Below are positions 22,452-33,443 of a DNA stretch of 64,000 nt, piece by piece. Each line of letters begins with the position of its first letter. Position 1 is the stretch's first letter. The position numbers and the translations under genes were made by a program. Origin of the DNA: Asparagopsis taxiformis (lineage: Eukaryota > Rhodophyta > Florideophyceae > Bonnemaisoniales > Bonnemaisoniaceae); the NCBI GenBank assembly GCA_030407315.1, contig JALQPE010001714.1, positions 16,591 through 80,590 on the forward strand, given 5' to 3'. The notes under the pieces were generated by a model that had not been told where the DNA came from, did not search any database, and worked only from the letters and a program-made list of their open reading frames with translations.

Positions 22452-24275
22452 TTGAACATCGTCGAACCGCACGCGAACGCATGCGACCGAACCGACGCTG
22501 CGCTACTATGCGACTACGCAGAATACTACCCGAGCTTGGCCTGCGTACTGGCAACTCGGTCGTGTATCGAGCCGCCCGTATCCACTGAGGAGTGGATTCG
22601 CGAACAGGCGACGGACGAATTCTGCCAGAACGCGAAATGCGACGTCGAAACCGCGCCGCGATCGCGCTTCCATCTGTCCCCCGAGGGGATACTCATGAGG
22701 ACCGCTCCGCTCGACGACGCGACGCAGATAGTTGTGCCCGAAGCGATAAAAGGACGTATTCTGCGAGCGAACCATTACGCGGTAACTGCAGGGCACCCGG
22801 GCGCGCGACGCATGTACGACGCAATTCGACGCGCGTATTACTGGCCGATGATGAGCGTAGACGTCTACACCACGGTGAGACAATGCGATGCGTGCGCGCG
22901 CAACCGCGTTACGCAATATCGCCATACGAACGCCCTGAAGCTATTCCCCGCTACGCGCCCGCTCGAAGACGTCTCTATCGATATTCTGGGACCGCTGCCC
23001 GAGACCCCGCGCCAACGCCGCTTCGTACTCGTAATCGCCGATCGCTACAGCAAGCTCTGTCGACTCATCGCGCTCGGACGCGTATCCGCGCTCGCCGTCG
23101 CAAAAGCGTTTTGCCGAGATTGGGTCTTCGTTTACGGGCCGCCGCGCACGCTACTTTCAGATAACGGACCGCAGTTCCGCTCGAAGCTGTTTCAGGAAAC
23201 GTGCGCGCTAATGGGAACGCGTAACAGCTTCACGACTACCTATCACCCGCAATCGAACGGGCAGGTCGAGCGCATGAACCGCACCATCGTCGCGACGCTG
23301 CGCCACTACGTCGACGAAGAGCGAAAGAATTGGGACGAGCACCTAGACGCGCTGGCGTACGCATACAATCGCGCGATATACCGCTCGACGAATACGTCGC
23401 CGTTCGAACTTACGCTCACGCACTACCCCGTATCGCTGGGGACGGAGCAAGTCGACACGATTCGCAGCACGCCGTTCCTCCGCATGGAGTTTCTCGCGAA
23501 GCTATCCGACGCGTACGCGCGCGCCGCGAACGCGCTGAAGAAAGCGCAGGCGAGATACAAACGCGACTTCGACCGCGGCGCACGCACGGTGAACAAGAGC
23601 ATCAAGGTTGGCGACCAAGTATATCTGGACACTCGCGCGGGAGCGACGACACGAACGCAGCGCGACGACGGAACGCGCCCTTCGAAGTTGGACTATCCCG
23701 TGTCGGGACCCTTCCCGGTCACAAGCTGCCGCGGGCACACTTACGAAATCATAATCGACGGCGTGCCCGAACTCGTCAGCTCCGACCGTATTCGCCTAGC
23801 ACCGCGCAACGCGACGCGCGCGCCGGTTACGCCAAGCGGCGAAGAAGGGGCGACTGACGCGGAGGACACAAACGACGCAGCGCGACGTGACGAACGCGTA
23901 CTCGATGACGCACGCAAGGTCAATCCTGAAGCAGGATATGGGACGCGGGAGTTCATGATTGACAGATTGACGGCTGAAGGTGTCGACGACACCGGTGCGC
24001 CCGTATTCCGTGTACGCTGGAAGGGCTTCTCTCCGCGCGACGACACTTGGGAGCCCGAAAGCTCGTTACCCGCGCCCATCGTTGCCCGTTTCCGCCGCGA
24101 CCGCGGACGCTCCGCCTCTGAAAACACTGCGCGCAACACCGAGGTTGACGCCACGTCACCGCGCAATCGTAGAAAGCGACCGGCACGCGGCGACGCCCCA
24201 CGTATAACGCCGCCTAGCCGCGCGAGCGCACGCATCGCGAGTCGACGAACGCCTTCGCATGCACCGCGCAACTGA
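22452..24275 (+). pseudogene. pol (fragment): Gypsy-B pol: RNase H end, integrase and chromodomain (5'-truncated)
   Basis: Integrase layout is complete. There is an H2C2 zinc-binding region (HYAVTAGHPGARR to QCDACARN). The DDE core has Asp at 22980 (SIDILGP), Asp at 23160 (SDNGPQF) and Glu at 23268 (QVERMNR), giving D-x35-E. The C-terminal ARYKRDFDR region follows, then a chromodomain (about 23935-24075) with FRVRWKGF and TWEPESSL. The frame also stays open upstream to 22332, but the first ~40 residues come from the CACTA fragment. GC content and CG-rich codons are much higher than in Gypsy-A, so this is a separate lineage. RT, protease and gag are missing from the window. Confidence 0.85.
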
Positions 24276-25096
24276 CGCGCGGAACGGGGCTGAACGCGCC
24301 AGTTACGCCCAGCGGAACCGACGCGTAGATAAACACGCGGGCCAAGCCTCCCATCGCCGCTTGTCGTTTTCGCCGCGCGACTGCGCCACCGTTTACCACG
24401 CAATCGTTTTCACCGCGCAACCGTCGCCTGTCGTTGCACGCCGCGCAACTGCGCCATCGCTACTACGCAGCCGTTGTTGCTACGCCCTAGCCGCATGTCG
24501 CTCTCGCTACGCAATCGTTTCCGTCGTATGCCGCGCAACCGTTCGACGCAACGCGACCGCGCTTGACCGACGCCACGCAATCGCGTTCACCCTTCGCCGC
24601 GCAGCCGCATCGCCGCTTGTCGCGTAGCCGTTCTCACCGCGCAACCGTCGCATTCCACCGTCCGCCTTCCGCTCCCGCACGAACCTAAACGGCAATCGTA
24701 GCCGGGAGTCCAGGTGCCGTTCGCCTCCCATGCACCATGCTGACAACGCCAGAATCCCCAGGAGTGGGCACGCCCGACAGCGCAATTTCGCGCGAAAAAA
24801 GGGAAGCGCGCACACCGGATTGGTCGTTGCGGAGGAGGGATTGGCCCATACAGCATGGCCATTTACTGTGCTGGAAGATTATAGGCCGAAAAACGAGCCG
24901 GGGCCGGGGCAGGCCAAAAATGGACGGCGCCGATCTGCCCCGACGCCGTGGCGAGATGCTTCCTGATGGCACCCCTGGATTGGCTGTTCACATACGCGCG
25001 TACGCGACGAACCACACGGGTGGCTGGGAACGACGCAGAATACCAGCAAACGAAAGCCTCCGCTGGAAAGGGGGATGCCACCCACACGCCCGTCCT
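24276..25096 (+). other. GC-rich 3' region downstream of Gypsy-B integrase
   Basis: It begins with degenerate repeats of CCGCGCAAC-like motifs (about 24280-24660) and then mixed sequence up to the T2 end. The long open frames on both strands reflect the high GC content. No LTR boundary could be placed. Together with 48234-49375 it is probably the interrupted 3' part of Gypsy-B. Confidence 0.4.
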
Positions 25097-25225
25097 CGTC
25101 TGTGTTTTCGGAAGTGGACGCGGACGTCCAGTCTCTCTAGTACGGGTCCTAGTCGGCCCCGAGATTTACTAGAACAAATGAACGTCCGCGTCCGAAAAAA
25201 AATAAAATTTTTTGGATGCGGACGT

Positions 25226-25526
25226 CCACTTTCTCTAGTACATATGGCGGAATACTAGGGCCCGACATCCACTTTCTCTAGTACATATGGCGGAATACTA
25301 GGACCCGACATCCACTTTCTCTAGTACATATGGCGGAATACTAGGACCCGACATCCACTTTCTCTAGTACATATGGCGGAATACTAGGACCCGACATCCA
25401 CTTTCTCTAGTACATATGGCGGAATACTAGGACCCGACATCCACTTTCTCTAGTACATATGGCGGAATACTAGGACCCGACATCCACTTTCTCTAGTACA
25501 TATGGCGGAATACTAGGACCCGACAT
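25226..25526. repeat. 43-bp subterminal satellite, 7 units (T2 left)
   Basis: Seven near-identical units beginning CCACTTTCTCTAGTACATA. This is the largest of the three arrays in the window. Confidence 0.9.
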
Positions 25527-26089
25527 CCAGTATACAATATATCAGCGAAAACCGGGAGGGAAGAAATTACAGCGGATGGTAAATTCAGGGCCCATATCGG
25601 ACCGTATTTTATTCTCTCATTTAGGAAACTGCTCGTATACAATACGTCTCTCTAGAATAGGGAATACATATCTGGTCAGAATAGGAAATAAATACCCGGT
25701 TAGAATAGGAAATAAATACCCGGTTAGAATAGGAAATACGTATCCAGCCAGAATACAAAATACCTGTCAGCATATCGTCGATCACCCATCTCCCTCACTA
25801 TCGCGTTCTCCCTACCATCCGAACGCCATGCACCACCATCCGCACATACTGCAAGAACCCTCACGACCTAGATTACAAAAAATACGCTCCTTCCCAATAC
25901 CATCCCCGCTTTCCTCGACACCACCCCAGCCCATTAAATCATCAAGACATCAAACACGAACATGGTCAGCAAAATCTTACACCACTTGAAACGCACTCTC
26001 ACTTCTATCGTATGCCCCAAAATATACACATACCAGAAACACCTCACAGCTTCATTCCCCATCTTCCTACATCCCTTCTTCACTCTCCT

Positions 26090-27180
26090 TCAGTCCTGCC
26101 GTTCCTGCTTCACCACTCCTGCATCACATACACAACATCAGAATCAACCACAACAGTCAGACTCAAAAGCAACGCTTACCACGACAGATATCCTAGAAAC
26201 TCCCTTACTTACCTCTCCGAGAGGATGACTGAATCATCCATCCTACACAAAATACAAACCATGATCCAAAAACCTTGCAATGAATAATCAAAGTCAGCAG
26301 TCCATATCTTCGCAAAACAAGTCTTGGTGCTCAGTAAAACTTACCTTCTGTCATCAACATTCCTGCATCATCTACACAACATCGGAATCAACCACAACAG
26401 TCAGACTCAAAACCAACCTTCCATCACAGCATACTTTCAAAACTCGCACACTTACCTTCGCTCCACACAATACACACCATGACTCAATAGGCTTCCAATG
26501 AAAAATATCGCATCAACGGAAATAGTCAGACTCAAAACCAACCTTCCCTCGCTGCTTACTTTCAAAACTCGCACACTTACTTTACCTGTTCCATCCTGCA
26601 CACAATAAAAACCATAAATCACGTAATCGTGTAGCCAAGAAAAGTAGTCAGCATTCCGCATCTTCGCACAACCGGTCTGGGCGCCCAATGTGACTTACCT
26701 TCCGTCATCACTATTCCTCCATCACCTACGCAACATCGGATTCAATCGCAACAGTCAGATTGAAAACCAACGTTTCCCTCGCTACATACCCTGAGAACTC
26801 GCAAATGTACCTCTCATCCATCCTACACACAATACAAACCATGATCCAAAAACCTTGCAATTAACAATAATCATAGTCAGCAGTCCATATCTTCGCAAAG
26901 CACATCTTGGCACTCAATGAAACTTACCTTCCGTCATCAACATTCCTGCATCATCTACACAACATCGGAATCAACCACAACAGTCAGACTCAAAATCAAC
27001 CTTCCCTCACAGCATACTTTCAAAACTTCACGTACCTCTCTTCCATCCTCCGCTCAATACACACCATCAGTCAACAGGCTTCCCATGAAAAATATCGCAT
27101 CAACGGAAATAGTCAGACTCAAAACCCACGCTTCCCTCAACGCATACCCTCGAGGGTAGAGGATGGAACGAAGGTACGTG
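26090..27180 (-). repeat. Array of splice-site-like units in T2 left arm
   Basis: On the minus strand the A units (GGAATRGTGATGACGGAAG then GTAAGT; for example near 26340, 26695, 26930) alternate with B units (GTGTAGGATGGATGAGAG, GTGCAGGATGGAACAG). The motifs are kept although the intervening sequence has diverged from T1, which suggests the splice-like signals themselves are under selection. Confidence 0.65.
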
Positions 27181-27211
27181 CGCGAATCTTGATCAAGATT
27201 CGCGCACGTAC
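27174..27211. repeat. Perfect 38-bp palindrome
   Basis: GTACGTGCGCGAATCTTGA followed directly by its exact complement, with no loop. A 14-bp palindrome TACCCTCGAGGGTA lies just upstream (about 27145-27158). T1 lacks this palindrome at the equivalent place. Confidence 0.9.
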
Positions 27212-27808
27212 AAAGCAAAGTCGGTCAAAGAAGATCAGTCGGTGATGAGGGCGGAGTGGAGCCTGCGGCGTCGACCGGACAGCTTTCTGCGTCCGCTTAA
27301 GTCTTGCTGTGCATACTCGAAATCATCGCCGGCAGTGAGATTGAGTATGGCCCAAGCCATGGTCTCTGATTCCCCGAACAAAGAGATCCGGATCGAGAAC
27401 AACGAATATAAACATATAATCATATATATGAGAATCCATTTGCTTTCCTTACATGATCTGTGGCATATCCGCTGTAAAGCACATTCAGATTCCACGAAGT
27501 TTGGAAATAAAAAAGTTTATTATTACAAATGAATTAATTGAAAATTCATCTCCCAGGGCAGTCGTTCGTCCTTCCATGCACACGTTGCCAGCACGCAATG
27601 TGATGTAACAGTTGGAAATGATTGAACTCTCGGTTAAATTCCACCGTTGGGATGTCAGCTGGAGTGAGCACAAAACTACTACCCAAAAAACTACGAACAC
27701 GTTACATTCCAAGTCTCGAAAGCACCACAAAAATAAAATTGGTCGCATCTGGACGGCACAGTCTCCCCTGTTCAGCTCGCAATCCTCCCTTTTGCGTCAA
27801 AACTCGAC

Positions 27809-30800
27809 ATGGAATGCAAGTATGAAGGGTGCTTCTACTACTGCGTAGATGCTTATGCGCTCGCGCTGCATGAGCGAACGTGTCGCTACCGTTTCAACCC
27901 CTCTCCCCAACATTTCAACAACGCTCGTGTCCCTGCCGTCACCCATGAGCCTGCTCGAAACGGCGACCATGATTCCCCGCAACCCAGCTCCCCAGACCCA
28001 GAATCTGGTCGTGCTTCCTCCAGCGACTCACCCTGTGACGCTTCACTGCCACCAACCTCAACCCCCTCCCGCGCAGACCTCCTCGTGCAATCCCTCGCCG
28101 CCAGTCTCACAACCCTCGAGTACAAGGCCGGCGCTGGCCGCGTGAGCGAAGTCATCACCATCCTACAAGACCCCGCATTCTCCCTAGAAAAGTTCAACAG
28201 CGCCGTTCGCACCGTAGAAGAATGTCGCCACGTTACCGCTTCCATGGTCGAAACACATTTCCGCACCGAAGGTTACAAGAGCCACATCATTCCAGACAAA
28301 ACTGGTAAGTACTCGGCACAGCTGTACCTCCGCGACCCAGTCGACATGCTCCGCAGGCAGTTAGCACTGGCTAACGACCAAAATACTCTCTTCCACCCCT
28401 CCCCACAGACCGCCCCAGACGGCACCGCAATATTTTCTCATCCCCTACACACAGAATTCGCGAAAACGCTGCACCAGGTTACTAGACAGCGCGTGCAGCT
28501 CTCGGAAGATCCACAGGTCGTATGGGCAGAGGAAAATGATCCCACCGCTTCCTCCTTTGCCGGCCTCCTCCAAGTGTACTCCGACAAGAGCAGCACAAGC
28601 CTCAAGAGCTCCGCAATCGTCGCATACCCCATACACGTCACACTGCTCAACTTCTCCGCCCCCCTCCGTCGCCACTGCATCCGTACCGGCCTCACCATCG
28701 TCGGGTATCTTCCGTACATTGTTAACCCTTCGTCCAACGCCTTGTTCGGTGATGAAATGCCGACAACCTCTAGTTCTGCTAGTCGCGCTCGCAAAATTGA
28801 TATTCTTCATAAAGCACTCGAAAAAGTGTTTTCGTCCCTATCCACCGCGTTCTCTTCCGGGTTCCCCTGCACAGACTCCACTGCAACTGCCCGCCAATGC
28901 TTTCCCATCCTAGCCAATTATTGCTGCGACTTTCCAGAGGCCAAAGAGCTCTCATGCACTCGCAACAGCACTACCACCACACATCCCTGCCACCGCTGCT
29001 ACATCCCCGCCACTCAACTTGAATCCAGCGCGCCACACCAGCCCCGCTCCCTCGATGATACACGCTCTGCACGCCAAGAGAGCGCTCAGGAGCATACAAC
29101 TGCTCCGCTCGAAGCTCTCTCCCTCCTCGAACAACACTCTGTCCTCGAATCGACCGCTCTTTTACCCACCAACAGTCCCCTAGACCCCTACAACATTTTC
29201 TCCTTCGAGCCTCTGCACAATCTCCACCTCGGCATCTCAAAGCTCATCAAACAGTGCATTGTCCACCGCCTCAGCTCCCCAGACCTCACCACCACTGCCT
29301 CCCATTCCGGGACACCTCGCACCTTCAAGAAGGTGAAAAAATCCATCCTCGCCGGCTCAAACAGCATTCTGTCCGCTATCGAACGCGACTACTACATCAC
29401 CGGTCTTCATGTCGACTTCTCCAAGGGTGAGAAGGGCACCAATTTGAACGGCCTCTTCACGGAGGACGGCATACGCGGCATGCTCGCAGCCAAAGACTAT
29501 CACCATGTCGACATGGTGTTCCCTTTCATCGCAGCATTCATTGACACATGCTGTGACGAAGTAGATACAGCCCCCCTCACTTCCATCTGCACGCAATACT
29601 CTGACCTCGTCGCATGGGTCATGAAACGCGGTCGCATCAAGCACTGGACTGCCGCCGAACTAGAAAGCCTCCAGAACTCCATTTCCTATTTCAAACAATC
29701 AATGCTCTCCACCCTCGGCCCATTCCACACCACAGGTCTCAAAACTTTCAAGTTCCATCTTCTAGACCATCTTCCCGGTGACTTGCAGAGATATGGCGCC
29801 CTGGAACACATTGATGCAGGCCCCTACGAACACTCGCATCTTCTGTTCAAACAGAGTTATAGGAAAACCTCTCGAAGGCGCTCCACAGCCATGGAAGAGA
29901 CTATTCGCCACATGGAATTCTCCTTGGCCACTCCAACTGGTCATACCCCATCGAACACATTGGGAAACGCACGCATGATATCGCCCACAGACGGTGCAGT
30001 ACTCGTTCGCGACGGATTCACCGTTGCACTGCACGACTTTGCCTCCCTGCTGCCCGATGCAACCCTCCTCGTTGCAGATATCGACGGACAGCCCGATCCT
30101 GCCACTCTTTTGCCGCTGCACAACTCCTCGTTCCCGTCTGGCACCATAACGCTATTCCAGCAACTCGGTGACACAGCTGCACAAGCGTTCCTCACCCTCG
30201 CTAGACTGCGCGCCACGGCAGAAGGCCCTCCAATACATGACATGGACATTTCCGTCACCGTGGTAAAGTCCGCCTACGTCATGGGAGGGTACGTCCCAGA
30301 TGCCGACGACTTTGACCCGCACAGTGGCATGCTTCGCCCCACAAACGTGTCGAGGCACAAGCAGCAGCGCGTCTTTGCAACTTCATCGTTCGGCCCCGCA
30401 AAGAGATCGCAGTACTCCTTTGTCGTCATCTCCGGAACTGCCGATGACTACAGAACCATATGGGTAGGGCGCGTCCTGGCACTGGTACGCCTGCAGTCTC
30501 CAAACCTGTTTCAACCTGTAGAACTCGCTTTCGTTCAGTATATGACCTGCTTTGCCCCAAAAACCGCTGTGGAAAAATCACTTGGGTGCATTTGTTTAAA
30601 GTGGTCCACATGGGACCCGGACAACGGATCCGTTGACAGCAATGACACTGCATCCCACAGTGCAGGTGGTCCTTGGTTTGACCTCATTCCTGCATCTACT
30701 ATATCTGGCACCGTGCACATCGTACGAAGTAACTTTCCAGTCAAGCCATTTACGAAACAAATGCACTGGTCGGACCACCGTTTCTATCTCAACCGCTTCT

Positions 30801-30847
30801 ACACCAACACTGATTACCAATTCACAGATGATAATGAAGAAGAATAA
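27809..30847 (+). CDS. Plavaka/CACTA-like transposase of T2
   Basis: A 1012-residue intron-free protein. The N-terminus has a zinc-finger-like cluster (C3, C8, C12, then LHERTC). A mid region has SDKSS near residue 257 followed by an AYPIHVTLLNF...LRRH...VGYLP pattern, which matches the SDKT...WPVYLTIGNI...GYLPV segment I know from fungal Plavaka transposases. Next come CCDFPEAKELSC (about 372-383) with a CxxC (HPCHRC), and FEPLHNLHLGISK (about 467-478), equivalent to the D-x-LH-x2-x-G motif. Then comes GPYEHSHLLFKQSYRKTSRR (about 669-688), equivalent to the conserved E-x-LH-x6-YR motif. No frameshift is seen, so it may be active. It lies next to the left arm, and its stop is 77 bases from the convergent ORF. 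KDZ-type relatives are the main alternative. Confidence 0.75.
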   Translation: MECKYEGCFYYCVDAYALALHERTCRYRFNPSPQHFNNARVPAVTHEPARNGDHDSPQPSSPDPESGRASSSDSPCDASLPPTSTPSRADLLVQSLAASLTTLEYKAGAGRVSEVITILQDPAFSLEKFNSAVRTVEECRHVTASMVETHFRTEGYKSHIIPDKTGKYSAQLYLRDPVDMLRRQLALANDQNTLFHPSPQTAPDGTAIFSHPLHTEFAKTLHQVTRQRVQLSEDPQVVWAEENDPTASSFAGLLQVYSDKSSTSLKSSAIVAYPIHVTLLNFSAPLRRHCIRTGLTIVGYLPYIVNPSSNALFGDEMPTTSSSASRARKIDILHKALEKVFSSLSTAFSSGFPCTDSTATARQCFPILANYCCDFPEAKELSCTRNSTTTTHPCHRCYIPATQLESSAPHQPRSLDDTRSARQESAQEHTTAPLEALSLLEQHSVLESTALLPTNSPLDPYNIFSFEPLHNLHLGISKLIKQCIVHRLSSPDLTTTASHSGTPRTFKKVKKSILAGSNSILSAIERDYYITGLHVDFSKGEKGTNLNGLFTEDGIRGMLAAKDYHHVDMVFPFIAAFIDTCCDEVDTAPLTSICTQYSDLVAWVMKRGRIKHWTAAELESLQNSISYFKQSMLSTLGPFHTTGLKTFKFHLLDHLPGDLQRYGALEHIDAGPYEHSHLLFKQSYRKTSRRRSTAMEETIRHMEFSLATPTGHTPSNTLGNARMISPTDGAVLVRDGFTVALHDFASLLPDATLLVADIDGQPDPATLLPLHNSSFPSGTITLFQQLGDTAAQAFLTLARLRATAEGPPIHDMDISVTVVKSAYVMGGYVPDADDFDPHSGMLRPTNVSRHKQQRVFATSSFGPAKRSQYSFVVISGTADDYRTIWVGRVLALVRLQSPNLFQPVELAFVQYMTCFAPKTAVEKSLGCICLKWSTWDPDNGSVDSNDTASHSAGGPWFDLIPASTISGTVHIVRSNFPVKPFTKQMHWSDHRFYLNRFYTNTDYQFTDDNEEE

Positions 30848-30924
30848 ATCTAAATCGCAGCACTCTATTGATAATGTACTACATGATAAACCTTCTAGTC
30901 AACGTCACATTTACTGCACTAATT

Positions 30925-32808
30925 TCAACCATCCTCCATTACGCCAAAACCGTTATCAGCAGTGGCTGCATGGCGCCGCTCCATGCCCCCATACTGTGGG
31001 GCATTGATTTCGACATTCAGGTTTGCAGTCAGGTGTCCAGCATATGGGTCAACGACGAAAAGTTCTGCGCCAATTAGTCCTTGCGCAATCACACAATCCA
31101 TTACAGCACCGAGGTTTGACGTAATATGCGATTGAATCCAATCCTCGGACACTAGAACAAGTGATGAGCAGCGGTTTACATCATCAACGACATGAACAAT
31201 TCCAGACCCCTCTCCGCTTTGCCACACTTCAACAGCCTCTCTCGTCACAGTACGGCTTGCAAACACATGCCGTGACTGTGCACTAGTCCGCTGTTCGCTC
31301 TCGACAACGTCCGTTTCTTCCCTTGCTTGCGAGCCTTGGAGACAAGACATGCAGTACACCACCATACCAACTAATTGCTGAAAAGCTACCCCCACATATT
31401 GACTGTACCGCCTTGTAAACTCCTTCTGCCGTGCACCTCCTTTCCCCTTCGGTTCATCCAAACACTCCACAGTAGTCACTAGCCAAGCATCCAGGCGCGC
31501 CAGCGTTAGTATGCTCGTCTCTATGTCCATTACTTGTTCTGGTCGTATCGAATAACCCCTGAAGATGTCCAGCACATTCACAGCTACTCGGTTGTTAAAC
31601 CATGCATCACCATTCACTTCCATTTCGAAGCTGTCAGGAACCAAGCCTTTGCTGTATCGCAGCTCTGAGAACGGTGCCGTTCGCCACCTCCCCATATCCA
31701 AATCACCGTTACTTTCCCGTTTCAAAAGCTTCTCAGACGCTTCGCGCTTTTGTTCCTCTCGCTCGTCCATCTCAGCTCGCGTCGTCAGCATCGTGCATCT
31801 AGACATTAATTTCGTGTACCCCAGCGAACCGAACAATCTGTCCCTCGCATTACGCTTCCGTGCACTCATCACGTCGGACAGTTTCTGCGTCACCTTCACT
31901 TTCAATTCCTTGCTCCCCGCCACAGCCTCTTGACAGCACACACGCTGCTCCTCATCGGAAAACACATCACACCACGGACTTTGACGCAGTACGTGTCGCA
32001 CCAAGTCATTCAGCAGATCACTCTCGTCCCTGTACGAAGGTGTATACCACTGCAGATTCTTGATGATATAGCCCGGAGGGGTAGCAATATATCCTACACC
32101 GTTTTCGCTCCAAAGTGCCCCTTCTACCGGCTCTACCTCGATGGTACGTCCAGTCCAACGTCTCTGCGTTTGTTCCGCTATAGGGTCCAGCTCCATAGTC
32201 TCGTTCTTGCACCACTTTGTCAGGTTTTCCTCAACCGCCCTAAGAACTCCAAGGTATTTCACAGGAATGGCTTTCTGTATTTTCGACTTACCGCCACCGT
32301 GATCACTGATTCTACCTGTTCTCGCAATTGCAGTAAGGCTGGCATTTTCCGCCTGCAGAGTCTTCACCTTAGCCTCCAACGCAACAATCTCCGTGGTGAG
32401 CGCCTTGTTTGCTATGTCCTGGCTAAACACTTTTTTTTCCAGCTCCGCGATCTTCTTCTTCTGCGCATTGATGCGACTCGCCATTAAATCGATGGATTCC
32501 GGCGGATGCAACCTCTCTGCCCTCACCGTCCCCCCATCTCCCACGCTATCGGGAATATGATGTCCTCCATCGCCAATAGCCTGACGTCGCGGGGGCGTTA
32601 CGCGCATATTTGGCACCAATGACACTCTGTTGTGACGAGGCCCGCACTCCGGCTGCTCTCTCCCCTCAGTACCACCTGACCGCCGATGATAGTTGGCATC
32701 CTGTGAACGTTGCTCAGAAACAACATCCCTTGCCGCTATCCTCGGGTCCCTGACTGCATTACCTGCTGGGGCTGATGTACTCGGCATAGTTGGCGCAGTG
32801 GGGGTCAC
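30925..32808 (-). CDS. Coiled-coil protein of T2, main part, function unknown
   Basis: An open frame of 627 residues if counted from GTG at 32808; the first ATG in this frame is at about 32787 (MPSTSAPAG). The N-terminal third is polar and arginine-rich, followed by a strong heptad coiled coil (INAQKKKIAELEKK to LQAENASL). A globular region rich in charged helices comes next, and the protein ends with a conserved-looking domain (QYVGVAFQQLVGMVVYCMSC, later HVVDDVNRCSSLVLVSEDW). I recognise no catalytic motif. It is convergent with the transposase, as second ORFs of DNA transposons often are; it may be a DNA-binding or accessory protein. It probably continues upstream as 32805-33209 after a frame change. 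Confidence 0.65.
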   Translation of the reverse strand: MTPTAPTMPSTSAPAGNAVRDPRIAARDVVSEQRSQDANYHRRSGGTEGREQPECGPRHNRVSLVPNMRVTPPRRQAIGDGGHHIPDSVGDGGTVRAERLHPPESIDLMASRINAQKKKIAELEKKVFSQDIANKALTTEIVALEAKVKTLQAENASLTAIARTGRISDHGGGKSKIQKAIPVKYLGVLRAVEENLTKWCKNETMELDPIAEQTQRRWTGRTIEVEPVEGALWSENGVGYIATPPGYIIKNLQWYTPSYRDESDLLNDLVRHVLRQSPWCDVFSDEEQRVCCQEAVAGSKELKVKVTQKLSDVMSARKRNARDRLFGSLGYTKLMSRCTMLTTRAEMDEREEQKREASEKLLKRESNGDLDMGRWRTAPFSELRYSKGLVPDSFEMEVNGDAWFNNRVAVNVLDIFRGYSIRPEQVMDIETSILTLARLDAWLVTTVECLDEPKGKGGARQKEFTRRYSQYVGVAFQQLVGMVVYCMSCLQGSQAREETDVVESEQRTSAQSRHVFASRTVTREAVEVWQSGEGSGIVHVVDDVNRCSSLVLVSEDWIQSHITSNLGAVMDCVIAQGLIGAELFVVDPYAGHLTANLNVEINAPQYGGMERRHAATADNGFGVMEDG

Positions 32809-33209
32809 AGCCTCCAGTGTCTCGGAACCCCCGGCTGGGACTCCGTCTGCAGCACCTCCGCATCTGCCAACCCGGGAGGAACTACCTTTGCCATAGCACT
32901 CTGCCGCAATTCCAACATGTTTTGAGCCACTATCATGTCATCATCATGATGTTCACTGTCCCTGCGAGCACGCTTGCCTCGGTCAAGCCCCATCTCTCTC
33001 CGCGCCGTTCCTCCTTCCTCACTTTCTCGCTGCGGATCCCCAGTTCTGCGCCGGTCCGTCTTGCGACTACCGGACCGCGGTTCAATGCTGCCGGTAGGCC
33101 CAGACCGCTTCTTCGCACGGGATTGTCGGGCACTCGATACAGCAGCTGCTGACCGGGTTTTCTGGAGGCCCGGAGGCTTTGGAGCTTTCTTCGCAATACG
33201 CGGCGGCAT
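32805..33209 (-). CDS. N-terminal part of the T2 coiled-coil protein, in another frame
   Basis: 134 residues starting MPPRIAKKAPKPPG, very basic (nuclear-localisation-like KKR and RRR clusters), ending in TGA at 32805-32807. The downstream frame overlaps it and is open upstream through about 32880. The two therefore most likely form one protein of about 760 residues, split by a single frameshift, an assembly error or a missed small intron. Confidence 0.5.
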   Translation of the reverse strand: MPPRIAKKAPKPPGLQKTRSAAAVSSARQSRAKKRSGPTGSIEPRSGSRKTDRRRTGDPQRESEEGGTARREMGLDRGKRARRDSEHHDDDMIVAQNMLELRQSAMAKVVPPGLADAEVLQTESQPGVPRHWRL

Positions 33210-33443
33210 AATGAAGCTTTCCCGGAAGCGATGGAACGATTGAGTTGCACGAGATACAAAAAAGATTGCTGTATAGTGTCGGTAACCACAACGGTCTGCG
33301 ATGAACGTTCAGGTCAGGTCAAGTACCGGATAATACGCCAACAGCCCAGATTGTATACGGTAGGCAGTCATCAACAGTATTTAATGAGGTACAATTACAG
33401 CTGTCGAGCTAGGCCGCGAGCACCCCTATGTCCGGAAGACGTC

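Larger units (their letters stand above)
25097..27725 (+). repeat. T2 left arm
   Basis: Same order as the T1 left arm: terminus, 43-bp satellite (25226-25526, seven units), conserved spacer, splice-motif array (about 26090-27180, minus strand), and the conserved block 27240-27725. That block ends 84 bases before the transposase ATG and matches T1 9420-9870. Lying between an outward array and the transposase gene, it is the best candidate for a bidirectional promoter. Confidence 0.75.

Noticed and set aside
24259..25258. Overlapping long frames on both strands downstream of Gypsy-B (also 48019-48879)
   Set aside because: High GC and scarce stop codons explain them; no motif or conserved copy supports any.
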